Assembly: GCF_014633365.1 (NCBI RefSeq)
Contig: NC_068351.1
Location: 5,070,879-5,134,878, forward strand
Length of the DNA: 64,000 nucleotides
DNA from: Diospyros lotus
Lineage: Eukaryota > Streptophyta > Magnoliopsida > Ericales > Ebenaceae
Reading direction: 5' to 3'
In this document: positions 10,629 through 25,600 of the stretch, piece by piece
Layout of the letters: each line of letters starts with the position of its first letter
Position numbering within the stretch: position 1 is the first letter of the stretch
The notes under the pieces: generated by a model
What the model was told of the DNA's origin: nothing
The model's database searches: none
Seen by the model: only the letters and a program-made list of their open reading frames with translations
Made by a program: the position numbers and the translations under genes

Positions 10629-13600
10629 ATGCTTCTCAGCAGCAAACCCCCCTCAGTCATCATCCAATCTTTCACTTCCACGAAACCTAATTTCAAGCGC
10701 TTTCCGATCACTGACAGAAGCAGCTACATCTGCTGCAGCAGTATTACTCCAAAGAGGAGAAGAGGAGGCATGTCTGCTTTTGAAGCTCGGGTCTCTCTCG
10801 TCCTCGCCCTGGCCGCCCAAACATCCTCCCTCTCTCAGCGACGTACATGTTCACTAATCCTCCGATTTCTGGTTTTCTTTTTTCAATTTTATTTTTGAGT
10901 TTCTTTTCTGGTTTCCAAAGTGGATTTTTCTTGTAGTTCTGACGGATTTGGCGACCGAAACTGTTAAATATGTATTTCCGCGGAGGTTCGAGAGTCGGAA
11001 CTTAGAGGAAGCTTTGATGGCCGGTGCTATTTCCTTTCCTTGTTCTCTAAAATATATATTTTTTGGTGGATTTTAGTTTTGTTTGATATTTAGCGTCTTT
11101 GTTTGTTGTTGTGGTTCGGTGAGCTTTTGTTTTCATGTTCTGTTGGTTATTCTTGCAGTTCCAGATCTTGAAACAGTGGAATTTAAGGTTTTGAGCCGGA
11201 CAGACCAGTATGAGATAAGAGAAATTGAGGTATGAATTGGCTTCCTTTTTTCATTTCAATTTTATAATATACAGGTTCCTTGAGACTTCGGATGAACCAA
11301 ATGCTTCAAAAAGAAAAAAAAAAGAAAAGATTTTGGTCGTGCATTGAATTCATACTAAGGTGTAAAATTTGAGATCATCAGTCCTGATCATTAAAATATT
11401 ATTCTCATTTTAGCAATAGTATGTCATTTAGAATATCCTAAAGTCTGATTAACCAGTATGAACTGAAGTGTTTGTGAATGTTGGGGCTTTTATATTTTTA
11501 CTGATTTATAATTATGATCACTTGATTTTTTTGGTGTATATTTTGAAATGGGTATTTAATCTTAGTGAGACATCTAAAAGGAATGCAACCAATTTGTTGA
11601 GTATTCAAATGCAAATTTTCACTTAGGAATACTTATATAGATAAGTTATCCTTTTCTTTGTAGTAGAACTGTTGAAATTTGGATCATCTTCTCCCTATGC
11701 TTGTGAGAAGTTTGCCTCCACTTTGTACTGCTGTTTTATTTTTTTTTTGTGTGTGTGTGTATTAGAGATGTTGGCTGTGGGTCCCTTACCGGTTATATAT
11801 GGACTAGATATCTTTTACAGGAAATTGAAATGCATACTATGAAATTAAAATGCTCTTTTTAAGCTTCCCATGTTTTTGGCTTGTAAGCAGGTCCTTACTG
11901 GATGCATCATTTTCTAGATTCACATTAAGATATGGTCCAACAGTTAATTGCTAGGTCTTGCATCTATAGATTTTTCATTTTGTTGTACCATTTTCTATGG
12001 GTTGTTTTGTTTTATGCATCTACGGCATGTAAGTGGCTTAGATTATTCTTGGTGCTTTCTTTTCCATTCCTTATTAAAGATTATGTGTATACAATCACAC
12101 TTCTTGATATCCATTTTTTGACTCATTATTTTGCTTCTTGATCATTTTGGTCCTTGTTAGTTATCCTAATGAATAATGCTAGTCCCATCCACGTCTTCCC
12201 CTTCCCCCTTCTCAAGTCTGAAGTTTCCTTCACAGTTGTGCTTCTCTACATTCTCTTTGACATTTTTGTCTTTAGGATAGCCTTCTAATTAATTGTGTTC
12301 TTTTGGAACAGCCTTACTTTATAGCAGAGACAACAATGCCTGGGAAATATGGATTTGATCTCAATGGTGCATCACAATCCTTTAATGTCTTAGCCGAGTA
12401 CCTGTTTGGTAAGGTAGTTAAAATACTTAAGAGAGGTTACAAAAATAAATTACTTTCAGGTCATATGCTGCCTCTATTGTCCGCTTAGTCTTTTACATGT
12501 TCTCAGAATAAAACAAAGGAGAGAATGGAGATGACTACCCCTGTTTTTACTAGTAAGACACAATCTGATGGAGAGAAAATGGAAATGACAACTCCTGTGA
12601 TAACAAGGAAGGTAAGCCTTCTATGCAGACCATTTGTAGTAAATGCAAAATCTCTTGGTAGAAGACTCATTTTTTTTTTTTCATTCAAGAAACACAGTTT
12701 GGTGTAAAAATCTTGTGAAGACTCCCACTGAGTTTTACCAATAAAATCTCCTTATATGGTCTCAGAATGTTACATTATTAAGAACACTAGGTATGGATGA
12801 GCTTGTCAATATATACGCACATGCCTATCATCAAGTTTAGTGGCTGTATTAGTTTCCTTGTACCTTTGGTTGAATTAGTTAGTTTTAATAAAATGATTAT
12901 TTCTGGAACCTATTTGGAACATGTGTCCATAGTACAAATAATAGACAAATCTTCACCTTATAGAGTAGGGTACTTGGGTGACACTTTTGTGCATGTACTA
13001 TCAACAAGCATGTAATTTTATCATCATTTTCTATGTATCCTGTTGAGGGTGAGCCTTGACAGCAATGACAAAATTATTCCTTTATGACTGGAAGGTCATG
13101 GGTTTTGTGGCAATACTCTTTTCAAAGTAAGGGTAATGCCATGTACAAAAATGACCCTCCTTCGACTCTCCCCCTACCCTTACAAAGTGGAGACCTTCGT
13201 GCACTAGGCAGTGGTGGAGCCACATATGGTCAAGGGTGGGCCATTGCCCACCTTGAATTTTTATTTTTTTAGTTAGTTAAAAATTAATTATTAAAAAAAG
13301 AAATTTAAGAAATAACAGACAAAAGTCACAAAATGTATTCAACACGACATTCAAAAGCTTTCAGTCTCCACCTCTTTCACTTCTTTGGTCTCTCATCATT
13401 CTCTTTCACCGTGGCTGATCAAGCAAAATTGGTCATCAGACGCTGGTCGACGGTAGTGTTTTCTCCTTCTCCAATATCTCTTTTTCTATTTTGGATGTTT
13501 TAAAGAGATTTAGAACTGAATTTTAGGGCTTTTTTAAAGGATTTAGGGGCTTAAGGTTGGGGTTTTTTTTGAAGAATTCAGGGACTGAATTTTGGGGCTA

Positions 13601-16600
13601 TTTTGAAGGATTTATGGACTGATTTTTTGGGATTTTTTTGAAGTATTTAGGGACTGATTTTTTGCGAAAGTTTTAAGAATTTTAGAATTGCAATTGAAGG
13701 ATTCTTGAAGGATTTTGGGACTACATTTTGAGGCATTCTTAAAAGATCTTGGGTTTTTTTTTTTTTTGCATTCACAAAGATTTTGTTGGTAGCTTGGTAG
13801 GTAGACAACAGTAGCTTGCTGCCTTGAAACATATATTATTGAGGTGCATATTGACAAGAATTTTTAAGGACTACGGGGCCTTAATGATCTTGTACAGAAG
13901 TTGGTAGCAACGAAGAAAAATGATATGTATCCATTAGTTTACAGACTTGTGACACTAGCATTAATTCTTCCTATTGCTACTACTACAGTAGAAAGAGTAT
14001 TTTCTGCCATGAGACTTGTCAAGATCCGGCTACACAATCAAATTAGAGATCAATGATTGAATAATAGTTTAGTTGTGTATATTGAAAATGATATATTTAA
14101 TGAAATTGATAATGATGTCATTATGCGACGTTATCAAGATATAAAAACGTATCGAGAACAATTATAGTAATTTATCGATATATTTTCTTTAGTATTATAT
14201 TATTTCAAATTTTCTTTTGCTATTTAATTTTTGCCCACCCAGGTAAAAACTTCTAGCTTTGCCTTTGGCCCTAGGGACCCCTTTTTATTCCACTTGTTAA
14301 TTCTTTTCCCACATCCAGACTAGAAAAGAATTAAAAACAAAGGCGAAAATATTCCTATTGTTGCATTATGTTGCATCATTGTGACTGGATTATAGGATGG
14401 TGATCAAAATTGTTAATTCTGAATATACTCATGTAATTTAGGAATCCAATTGCCGTAGAAATCTTGCATATGTAGTTTTACCTCCAAATCCCAATTCTGC
14501 ATGCTAGCTATTCTTGTGCAACACGTACATAGGTGAATGTCAGGACCCCAGGGTATAGTAGTAATAGATAATGGATGTATTCCTTATTTGTATCTGCTAT
14601 TAGTTTGGATTGAACCAATTGTACTTAGAAGTACTTTGTAGTTGTACCTAGAAGGCTACAACCTTCATTTATAATTGATTTGAATATTTGGCAGCCCTAT
14701 TGGCTCCAAATCACTGCTATTTGGATTAGTATATAAGACTGATCCAACATAATTCATGGTATGAATGAATAGAATTGAAACAATTCTGATTTCCTCCTCG
14801 AAATTCTCTCCCTCTCTCTCGATCTTTCTCTCCCTCACTTCTTGTTCTTCTGATCCTCCCTATTCTTCTTCTAAATTTCTCCCTCATTCTTCCAATTTCC
14901 AATCCAAACCCTAGGCAAATCCTAGTGTTGAGAATCCCACATCACCTCCACAAGGGAGACCTGGACTATATATAAAGAGGAGGATCCCTCCACCTTTTAA
15001 GCTAGCTTTTCAGGTTGGAGTTCTACCTCTAACTTCTCATATGGTATCAGAGCTAACATTTGGCTATCATGGTCATGGACCAGTACCCTGCCCGATTATC
15101 TGGGCATGTATCAGTTACTGGAGAAATTTCGACGTGGGGGGGAGTGTTGAGAATCCCACATCGCCTCCACAAATGAGACATGGGCTATATATAAGGAGGA
15201 GGATCCCTCTACCTGTTAAGTTAGCTTTTCAGGTTGGAGTTCTACCTCTAATTTATCACACCTAGGTACACGACAATTGATATTAGAGCCAATGATTATT
15301 AGCTATGATTCCGTCAAATCCTATTTACTATTCAAGGAGTAGAGTTCAACGAATTTCGATGGTTCCAGAGCTATTGGATGGTGATTGGGTGGTAGTTGTT
15401 CCCTGGCTTTGGTTCCGATTCGATTTGAAGTTTGCTGAAATTAATTTTAGTGATTAAACCCAGGGTTTGGTGATTTAATGAAATCGACGAGTTCAAGCAT
15501 TCCAGCGAGCTTGGTTGGTTTGTCCGTTGAGAATTAATTCTAGGCTAGGATTTAGGAAGTTGTAACAATCGACCAAGGTGACCTCTAGAAATGATTCAGC
15601 AGAGTCGCTTGAATTCCGAAGCAACGTGGAGTACTAGAGACTCGGAATTGGTTTTGAGTACAGGAGAAGATTGATTCTCGGAATTTGATTCCGATGCATG
15701 GAGGTGATTGACGATGGATAAGTGATTTAGGAAGTTGAGCGATAGACGACTCTCGATAGTGAGATCGCCTTCAATTTCTTCTTCTTGTGCAAATTTCGTC
15801 TATCCTAGCGGTGGAATGTAGAGATAGATCACAACAAATCTCTAGCGACGGTCCTCAACTACTGCTTTGTAACTTCTGACACTAATCCACAGTCGCTACA
15901 GGGTGATAATGCGAGTTAGTGAAGCACAGCTTGAGTGATAGTTGATCCATAGCGATCAGGAGCTGTGATTCCCAACGATTGGCTTGGATGGGGAAATCGT
16001 TGAGTTGATGCTGCTATTAGTCTTGATCAACGGTCAATTGCAGATTAGAGGAGGCTGATCGGGTGGCAGTAGGAGTTTCTGGAAGTAGCAATAGAATTGA
16101 TCAAACAATTGAGTCGATCAATTACAATGGTGGATTTTGGCGTGATTAAGGTATAGATTATGAAGGCGGAGCAGCAGGTTGATTCTTTGCTATTTTTTCC
16201 GAGTCGCTACAGTTGCAATTCCTAATTTGAAAGTAGATTAGAGTGGTGCAGTTGAAGCGGATTTGATGAATTTGGAAACCATTTCATAAACTATTGTAGC
16301 GATCGGGGGTTCGTATTCAAATTTTGCAGGCGAATTCAGCTTCATTGATTTTGATATAGAAAGTCTTGGAAGCGAGTTTATAGGCGTTTGCAACGATCGT
16401 TTCTCAATTTCGGCGGATAATAGCAGTTGTTCGATTCTCAGTAGAATCATCCAGAGCTATTCCTCGGCCAGTGATTCCACCAGCTATTTGAATTCTAATG
16501 GCGGATAACATTAGGATGAAGCCGAGCGAATCTCAATTGCAGCAAGTGACGACAACAATGACGGAGAGGCAGATCCATGTTGGATCTATAGAATTGACAA

Positions 16601-19600
16601 TGGATAGGAAGCTAGATAGTGTTGCCAGTTTGTTGCGAGAGGAGATCAATCACAGGTGTGAAATTATAAACAAAAGAATACAATTGAAACAATTATGATT
16701 TCCTCCTCTAAGTTCTCTCCCTCTCTCTCTCGATCTTTCCTTCCTTCACTTCTTGTTCTTCTGATCCTCCCTATTCTTCTTCTAAATTTCCCCCTCATTC
16801 TTCCAATTTCCAATCAAAACCTTAGGTACATGACAATTGGTATCGAAGCTAGGTTTCAATCCTAGGAATCTCCTATACCTTCAGATGTAAATTGGGTTGC
16901 CACTATCGAGCAAAACCATTAATTTCTGATTTCTTGTCGTCCTTTCCATCGTGATAGTCCTACTGTTCACCAATTCGCTCAATGCATGTAAGGAGATCGC
17001 TCCATCCTCCGCTTCTTCTACCACTAATTCTTCCTCACGTGGAACATCATTAGACGCGAGCTTTTCTTCTCCACCTTCCAACATTAGTAGTTGTTTTTTA
17101 CATTGATGCCTTGGTACGTATCGATCCCCACACTTGTAACACAGGCTAACCCGTCTCCGTTTGTAATACTCGAAAAAACTTTTGGGTAAGAAATAGCTTG
17201 AGAAAACGTCCGAATCGACTAGAGGGAACGCTCGGGGGGCTCAGATACCTAAAGAAATAGGTATATACTTATTGAGCATATCAAGAAATGATTTTTTAGC
17301 ATCGAGAGAAATTGGATCAGAGACAATTTTCGGTACAGCTTCAAATCGGGCTGAAAAACCAAATTGTCCTAAAGGACTTTCGAAAAGTCAAACGAAATCC
17401 TTAAAAGAGTCAAATTGGGCCTGATAAACAATCCTTAAGTGGTTTCGGGATGAAACAAGGGGGTTTTGCAAGTAAAGCATAAGTCCGGGCCAAAGTATAA
17501 TTTTTGAAATTACCTGAGAGAGGTTGAAATGACGTATTTCTTGGAACCTCGGGCGTCAAACGAGAAAATTAGAACGTAAGGGTCTTAGCAGAAAGGTTGG
17601 AAAACCCAGGGGCCTTGTGGAGAGGACCAAAATGCAATTCCAAAATAAGAGGGGTGATAGTGTAATTTTCAAAAGAGCTTGGAAGCCATGGCCGACCAAG
17701 CTCCATCCCGTCATCGAATTCGGCCATGGGAGGCCCAAGAAAGTGGCAAGGGACCTCGGGGCAAGGCCCTAGGATCGATCTTGGCCGACAAATAGCCTTG
17801 GCTTGGTCGAAAACGGCCAAACTTTTGGCCGAAAGCAACCAGAATTTACCCTCTGTAAATCAATTTTTGAGGCAACTTTCGGTGCGTTTTGGACCGATTT
17901 AGGGCACGAGAGGACTCTAGTGGCCTTGGGTTATGCGGGGTTAGTTGTTTTGTGGTTCGAGTTTGTGTATAAATAGAGATCTAAAGTGACCGAAAATTTC
18001 AGAAATTTAAGCTCGAAATTGGGCTCGTTTTAAGGAAAATTAGAGGTCGTGGATAAAGGGCTTTTGCTCTAGAGGGCGTGAGGTTTGTTTCTTGAGATTG
18101 TGGGATTTTTTCGGGTTGGTTTGAGGGTGTTTCGAAGGAGGCCGGAGACACGAGGCGGTGGTCGTGACTAGTCTGAATTTTTTCTTTTTGGGTTATCTTC
18201 GATCGTTCTTTCGGGCCAAGAAGGGTACCAAAATGATCGACTAAAGAAGGGCTTTTTGGAAGTGCAAGAAAATCCGAGATCGGAGCATCGTCGGCGATTA
18301 GAGCAAGGTAGAAGACGACCGCCGCGTAGTAGTCAAGCGCCAGCCAGCGCTCCAGTTCATGCGCCAGCGCGTGGGGGTGCGTGCCAGGTTAGTTTTTTTT
18401 GATTTTTTTGAGAAAATTATTTTGTGGCTTATTGTGAAGAAAAAATTGGAGAAAGACATTGAGGGGTTATTATTTTAAGAGAAATGAGTTTTAGGAAAAA
18501 TTGGAAAAATATAAGGAAATTGAGGAAAATTCCAGAAAAATTCCGGAGAAGAAGGAATAAGATTATGAATTTTCGTAAAGGAAAATCCGAGAAAAGCATT
18601 GTGGACATATTTAATTTGGAATTATTTAGGAGGAAAGTGAAGAAAATTAGGAATAAATGTAGGAAAAAATATGAAGAAATTAATGATGGTGTTTACTGAT
18701 TTAATATGGTGTTTAGGGTGCCTTAGGGCCTAAGTTTGGGGTGTTGGTTCAAGTTTCGAGGCTTGGCACGCAAATCGAGGCGAAACAGGCTTTTCGAGGA
18801 AATTCGAATTTGTGTTTAAAGGTGAGTGGTTTTCCCCAAAAGTTTATACATGATATGTATTGTCTATGTTGAGCATGATAGCCACGATAATGGCTAAGTT
18901 ATATGTATTACATGAGCATCCTTTCATATTTATACATGTATTGTTACATCGATAGATTATGCATGGCACAATATTATTGGCATATTGATACTCGTGCATG
19001 GAATTGGGATGTCGCCTTAATAGTGTAGCCGTAATTCTCTAAGGGCAAATGATGGAACAATGTTAGGATTATCCTGAAAGCAGGTCGGGATTCTGCCTAA
19101 GGTTCCGTGTTAGGCCGGTAGGCTAGGGAAGTTACACTAGGGCATGTGTTCATTTACGTTATTGCATCATGCATTCATAAAATTGTCATTTTAACCCTCA
19201 CCTAGAAGATTCATCTTCTAATGATGGACGTATGTCCTTGGAATATTCCACGTTCCAGGCGAGTTGAGCGATCGGAAAGGCAAGGGAGTAATTGAGGTAT
19301 GAGCATGATGGAGATTGTGATGGGTCCTAAGCTAGGGCTAGGACAAGTTATCCTATTTAATTGATTTACTTTATTTTAGTTATTGTAATATTATGCTGAT
19401 TAAGTAATATGTATGAACTCGTGGATGTTATGATTTGTTACTAAGGTTTATTAAGGTTCTGATCCTGCTTCCGCGCATATTTAGTATTTCATTTCCTTTA
19501 ATATTATTTGGGAATGTTATTCTTATGAGATATGTTGAGGATTTTAGTATGGTTCATTAAAAAAAAAAATTCTAGCATATAACATAACGCCTTGATGATG

Positions 19601-22600
19601 CTAGGGTGTTACACCGTTGCTCAAAGATCCCGAAACGGCCTTCGAATGATGGATTTTCCCTTGTCACAAGCGGAACAACACTGCCCTTCATGTTTTGGCC
19701 ACATTTCCCTACTTTCGTACCCTCACGGCTAAAAGCCAATTGGTTGCTGCGAAAAGGAAGCTGTTGTTTCTTTATCAAAGCTTCTGCCAACATCTCTTGT
19801 AGCCTTGGAACTTCAGTTGCCTCTCTGACCGTTTTTGGCCGTTGTATCTTCATTGTTGGCCTTAATTCATCACTCAACCCACTTATAAAACCTGAAACGA
19901 ATTATGCTTTGCTTGATCTAGGATTCATTGTGCGCATCACTGACTTGAGTTCCTCGAATCTTTCTTGATATTGCTACACTCTTCTAACTTGCTTCAGCTT
20001 GTTAAATTCTTCCACAGCGTCCCCCAAATTCCAATCCCCAAATCTTGTACAGAAAGCCTCCACAAATTGTGACCAGCTTTTAACTTCTTGTGACTCGTAC
20101 CAATCTTGGAACCAAGAATTGGCAATATTGTTCAAGTAGGCTGCTGCCAACATTATCTTCTACTTCTCTGGTGTTTGATAGAGGGTGAACAATTTTTCAC
20201 ACCTCCGAACCCACCGATGCGGGTTCTGTCCCTCAAACAACCTACCATACCCAATTAGCAGACGACATTGAATTATAGAGGAATAGGAGATTCCCGCGGG
20301 TTCTACTCCTCCAGTGTTTGGGTATTCGCGTCTGCTATACCCAATTAGCAGGTTTCAATCAGGTTTCTGAATTATAGATGAATTCAGAAATTGGATGATG
20401 GACCAGCACATGATAATGTTCGCTAGACAAAATTAGGTTAGATTACCTGCTTGTTTGTTTTCCAGAGAATATTCTGATCCAATTATTATAGAGAAGCTAC
20501 TAAATCCTTTGAATAATCCTTATTCTCATGAGTTCTCGAAAATGAAGCCGCCTAAGGGGAAGTCAAGATTGTGGGAGACCGATTCATCGCCTACTTTAGA
20601 TTTTGGGCAGAAGAAGAAGTACTCTAATTTAGGTAGCAATGACAAGAATGATAACTGCAATATCGGGAATAATTTTGGTGGTGAAAAGCATTATCTAAAG
20701 GGAAATTGTAGCAATCAGGTTGTTGGGACAACAAATCCAAAGGAACCATCCAATCCCCTTGAAAAAGAAGTTCATGAAGAGGAATATTCCCGCAAACATA
20801 ATGAAATAGATATGGCTGAATTGTCTGCATTGAATCAAGAGGTTTCAACTGAAAAATCAGTTGATATTAAGGAAGTTGATGCGAAGTTGATGCTGGAGTC
20901 CTTCAACAAGTTTCCAATTTACAGGGATCTGAGGAACCAACTGATGCGAACCTGTCAATGGTAACTCAAAATTCCGAAGATGAAAAGAATTTGGATAAGG
21001 AGATCCATGTGGACAACATTTTACAAGGGAAGGAAGCTGATAATTCGGTGGATATGCAAGCTAAAAATCAGATGGGAGATGAGAACTGCTATGAAGATGG
21101 CTTCCATGAACCTGACATGTTGGCCATGGATATTGTTTCATTGGATAATCCGATTATAAATCATGTTAGGAATGAATTTGAGTCCCTTACTGTTGTTGGA
21201 AATGGTATGTTTGGAGGGATATCCCCAGCTGAAATATCTTCCAATGTTGTGAAGGTGTGTGGACTTGATAAGGAAGTATGGGGACAACATGTAATTGGTG
21301 GACAGCTATAGAAAAGACCGAAAGCAGGCTTTATGGTTGGAAACAAGGTCTTGCATGAGTTAGACAATGCAATTTTTCAAGGGAAGTTATGGCACTATGT
21401 GCCAGTCAAGCAAAACACTGCTTTGGTGATGGGGAAGATTGGTGTGAACAGTAGTCAGCAGGTTTCAGCTGCTCACTATGACAACCAGCGAGTGGTTGCT
21501 TCAGATTTTATTTCAGCTGATGAGTCCAAGAGAACTATGGACAATGTGTTAGGCTGTTAGGATCAAGGGCATAATTGTAATAAAGGCTCGGGTAGTTAAA
21601 TAACTAATGGGTAGGGAGATGTATTTGGAGGGAAGGCATTGTTAGTTACTGTGGGAGCTATGCCTAATAAATAGGCTGTTGTAGAAAAAGTGAAGGGTTT
21701 TTTGGATTGAATAACAAACTCTCCTACCCTCTTCGCTCTCTCTCTCCTTCTCTTCTTATCTTTCTGTTCTAAACGGAAATTCCTTTCGGAATTTCAGCCA
21801 TTGTCAAACCCTAGGTCAAGGGCTTGACAATTTGGTATCAAAGCGGTGGGTCCTTGGCGGCTCTCCGGTGAGGGAATTTTGGATGGAAGACCGACGCCTG
21901 GCATGGTGGAAGGCACTCGTCTCAAACAAATGGAGGTGTGTATGGAGGCATTAGAGGCGAGTGTGACACGTGTGCAGGAGGACGCGACGACGAACAGGGA
22001 GGATGTCACGGCCATTCGAGACAGCATCAAAGAGCTGGAACGAGGCCAAGAAAGGGCAGATTTTTATGGCCAAAAGATCAATAGTATGTTCAGTATGCTG
22101 TCGGCATTGCCACAGTTCAAATTGGCTGGAGAATTTCCTCCAAGATTGGGAACCGAGTCAATCTCGGAGAGGGATGGAATCTTGCCTAGGCCGGAGGGAA
22201 TTAGAATATCGGACGAGCGAGGAGTTTATGAATGCGAATCACAGGGTAGGAGCATGGGGTTGGCAATCCATAGCCACACGACCGTACCAAGATTGGATAT
22301 TCTGATCTTCGAAGGGGAGAAGCTGAGGTGGTGGGTTCGCTGCTGTGAGCGGTTCTTTGAATTGTATCGCGTAAGGGAAGATTAGAAGGTGGTGATGACG
22401 GCGGTATACCTCAATGATGTTGTCGACGCCTGGTATCGAAATTGGAGGCAGTCAGAAGGGCCACAGGTGTCGTGGGGAACCTTTACGGAGGAATTGTGTG
22501 GCCGATTCAAAGAAAAAAATATGACCGACACAGTAGAAGAATTAAATAAGCTGTGGCAACAAGGGTTGGTAGAGGAGTACTTAAGGAGGTTCGAGGAGTT

Positions 22601-25600
22601 AAAGGCGATGATCGGAATAACCCATCCCAGCTTGTTGGAGGCCTATTTCGTTTCAAGTTTTATCAGTGGCCTAAAAGATGACCTGCGATTAGTGGTGAAA
22701 ATGTTGGCGCCGGCGATAGTTAAACAAGCAGCAGAGAAGGCCCGCTTGCAAGAATTGACCTGGGAAACAGTGTTCAAGAAGAGCAGGTCGTGGAATCACT
22801 CAGGGGCATAGTAGGGAAGGGGTAGGGAACATTCTAAGTCGACAATGGGAGTGGCTGGCTAAGGAGGACCCAAGACTAGTATTAACTCGGGAAGTAATAA
22901 GAATTCAACAATGGAACAGAGGCAGCAATTGGGTTTATGCTTCAAGTGCGGCGAAAAATACGGCCCTGAACATCAATGCCGAAGATTGATGCTGAAGATG
23001 GAAGGGTCGGGTGAGGACGGCGAGGCAGAGGAGGAGCTGTTGGAAGAAGTTGTGGAGGAGGAAGGTATAGGAGAAGAAGATCACAGGGATGAAGGCGGCC
23101 AGATCTCCTTTCATGCCTTAAAAGGTGGCTCCACTGGAAGGATTATCTAGGTGAAAGGCCAGGTAGGAAAGAAGAGACTAGCAGTGTTAATTGACAATGG
23201 CAACACTCATAGCTTCCTAAATAAAGCTACTGCAGTAGGCCTCAATTGTAAGATGACAAAGACGGTCCCCCTATCGGTGACCGTAACAAATGGTAATAAA
23301 TGTATAGTCACCACAAGTGCTATAATTTTACTTGGGTTATGCAAGGAGTGGAGTTTGTGGCCGATCTTAGGGTGTTGGAGTTAGGGGGATGTGACATAGT
23401 CTTGGGGGTCGATTTGATGAAAACTGTTAGCCCATTAACATTTGACTTTAATAAGTTGGAGGTGACAATGGAGGTTGAGGGAAGAAAGTTGACTTTGAGG
23501 GAATTTGGAACAAGGAGAATGCAAGCTAATTTCAGGAAGGAGATTACAGAAATTGATGCAGAAGGACAGTGGGTAAATCACCCATCTGTACTCTCTAAGA
23601 GGTGTGGAGGTGGAGGATCAAGCAGCCAATGTGGAGGCTGAGTTGAACTTACTGCTGAATGAGGTAATCACTTGTGACAACTTGCACTTATTATTGATTG
23701 AATTTAAGGACTTATTCCTAGAACCTACATCCCTACCACCCCAAAGACCTTTTGACCATTCCATACACATTAAACCCAATGCTGAACCTATAAATGTTCG
23801 ATCCTATCGTTATGCACCAATGGAGAAGACCAAAATTGAGAACCAAATCAAAGATATGTTGGCCCATTCTCTAATTCAACCCAGCCACAGTCCCTATGCT
23901 TCACCAGTGCTCCTTGTTTTAAAAAAAGGATGGCACTTGATATTTCCGTGTGGACTATAGACAGTTAAATTCCATCACCATTGAAAACAAATTTCCTATA
24001 CCCATCATTGAGGATTTGCTTGATGAACTCAATGGTGAAGCCATTTTTCAAAATTAGACCTTTAAGCTATCATCAAATCAGGATGCACCCATCAAACATA
24101 ACTAAGACAACATTTCGCACACATCAAGGCCTTTATGAATTCACTGTTATGCCTTTTGGCCTCACTAATGCCCCAACCACATTTTAACCCTTGTTTGCGA
24201 AAATTTATACTTGTTTTCTTTGATGACATACTTGTCTACAGCCCAAATTTGGACCAGCACCTAGCCCACCTTCGAACAACCTTTGAAGTCCTTAGGTTTA
24301 ATCAATTATATGTCAAGTTGTCTAAGTGTACATTTTCCCAAAAAGAGGTGGAATACTTAGGCCATATTATTTCTGAACATGGAGTCAGCACTGACCCGAA
24401 GAAGATAGAAGCAATGGTGAGCTAGCCAAGACCTGCAACTGTTAAGGAATTGAGGGGGTTTCTAAGATTGACTAGATATTACAGAAAATTTGTCCAAAAT
24501 TATGGGATAATCAGTCTGCCTTTAACGGAGTTATTACGTAAAGATAATTTCCATTGGAATCGTAGAGAGGAGGCAGCTTTTGGAGCTCTTAAAAAGGCCA
24601 TGACTCAATCTCCAGTGTTGGCATTACTAGATTTCTCGAAGACCTTTGTGGTGGAAACTGATGCATGCGATAGTGGGGTGGGGGCGGTGTTGATGCAAGA
24701 GGGGCGGCCATTGGCTTACATTTGTCAAGGGCATGCTCCTAAGCATTTGGGGTTGAGTGTATATGATAAGGAGTTAATTGCAGTGTTAGTGGCAATGGAT
24801 AGGTGGCGACACTACTTGGAAAACAATCCTTTTATAATTCGCACCGACCATGAGAGTCTACAGTTCTTACTCCAGCAAAGACTACACACCCATTTGCAAA
24901 GGAAAGGGGTCTCGAAACTCCTAGGATTGGACTATACAATTTAGTACAGGAAAGGGAAGGAGAATGTGGTGGCGGATGCCTTATCAAGAAGAGAAGAAAA
25001 GGGGTCGTGTAAGGCTGTCACAGTTGTAACTCTGGAGTGGATTAAGGAGGTTGTGGACAGCTACGTTAATACAGCTTGGTTGCAGGAGTTACTGCCCCAA
25101 TTGGCTGTCCATCCCCATAATCAGAACTATACACTAACCAATGGAGTAATTTGCTACAAGGGCAGAATTGTGATTGGAAATGATGAGCAGCTAAAATCAA
25201 GAATCATGCAAGCCATGCATGATTCAGCAGTAGGTGGGCATTCGGGGGTGCGGGCAACTTATCATCGGATTAGGGGTTTTTTCTATTGGCCAGGGCTGAA
25301 AAGGGAGGTGGTAAGGTATGTATTGCAGCGTGAAATTTTCCAGCGTTGTAAACATGAAATAGTAGTTGTGTCAAGGTTGTTACAGCCACTTCTCATACCG
25401 GAGCAAGCGTGGGAAGATATTTCGATGGATTTCATTGAAGGGTTGCCTAAATCTGAGGGTAAAGATACAATTTTGGTGATTGTCGATAGGTTGACTAAGT
25501 TTGCCCATTTCATTAGCCTCACACACCTTTTTTTAGCTTCAGAGGTGGTCAGGGTGTTCTTGGATTCAGTAGGGAAGTTCCATGGAATTCCTAAGAGGGT

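Noticed and set aside
15042..15053. TGGTATCAGAGC as part of a tRNA gene
   Set aside because: Only the 12-nt complement of a tRNA 3' end is present; it is a primer-binding site, as are the similar sites near 16836, 21830, 53003 and 56960.
18484..18699. Lys/Arg-rich 71-codon frame
   Set aside because: It lies in a purine-rich part of a solo LTR with no similarity; low complexity explains it.
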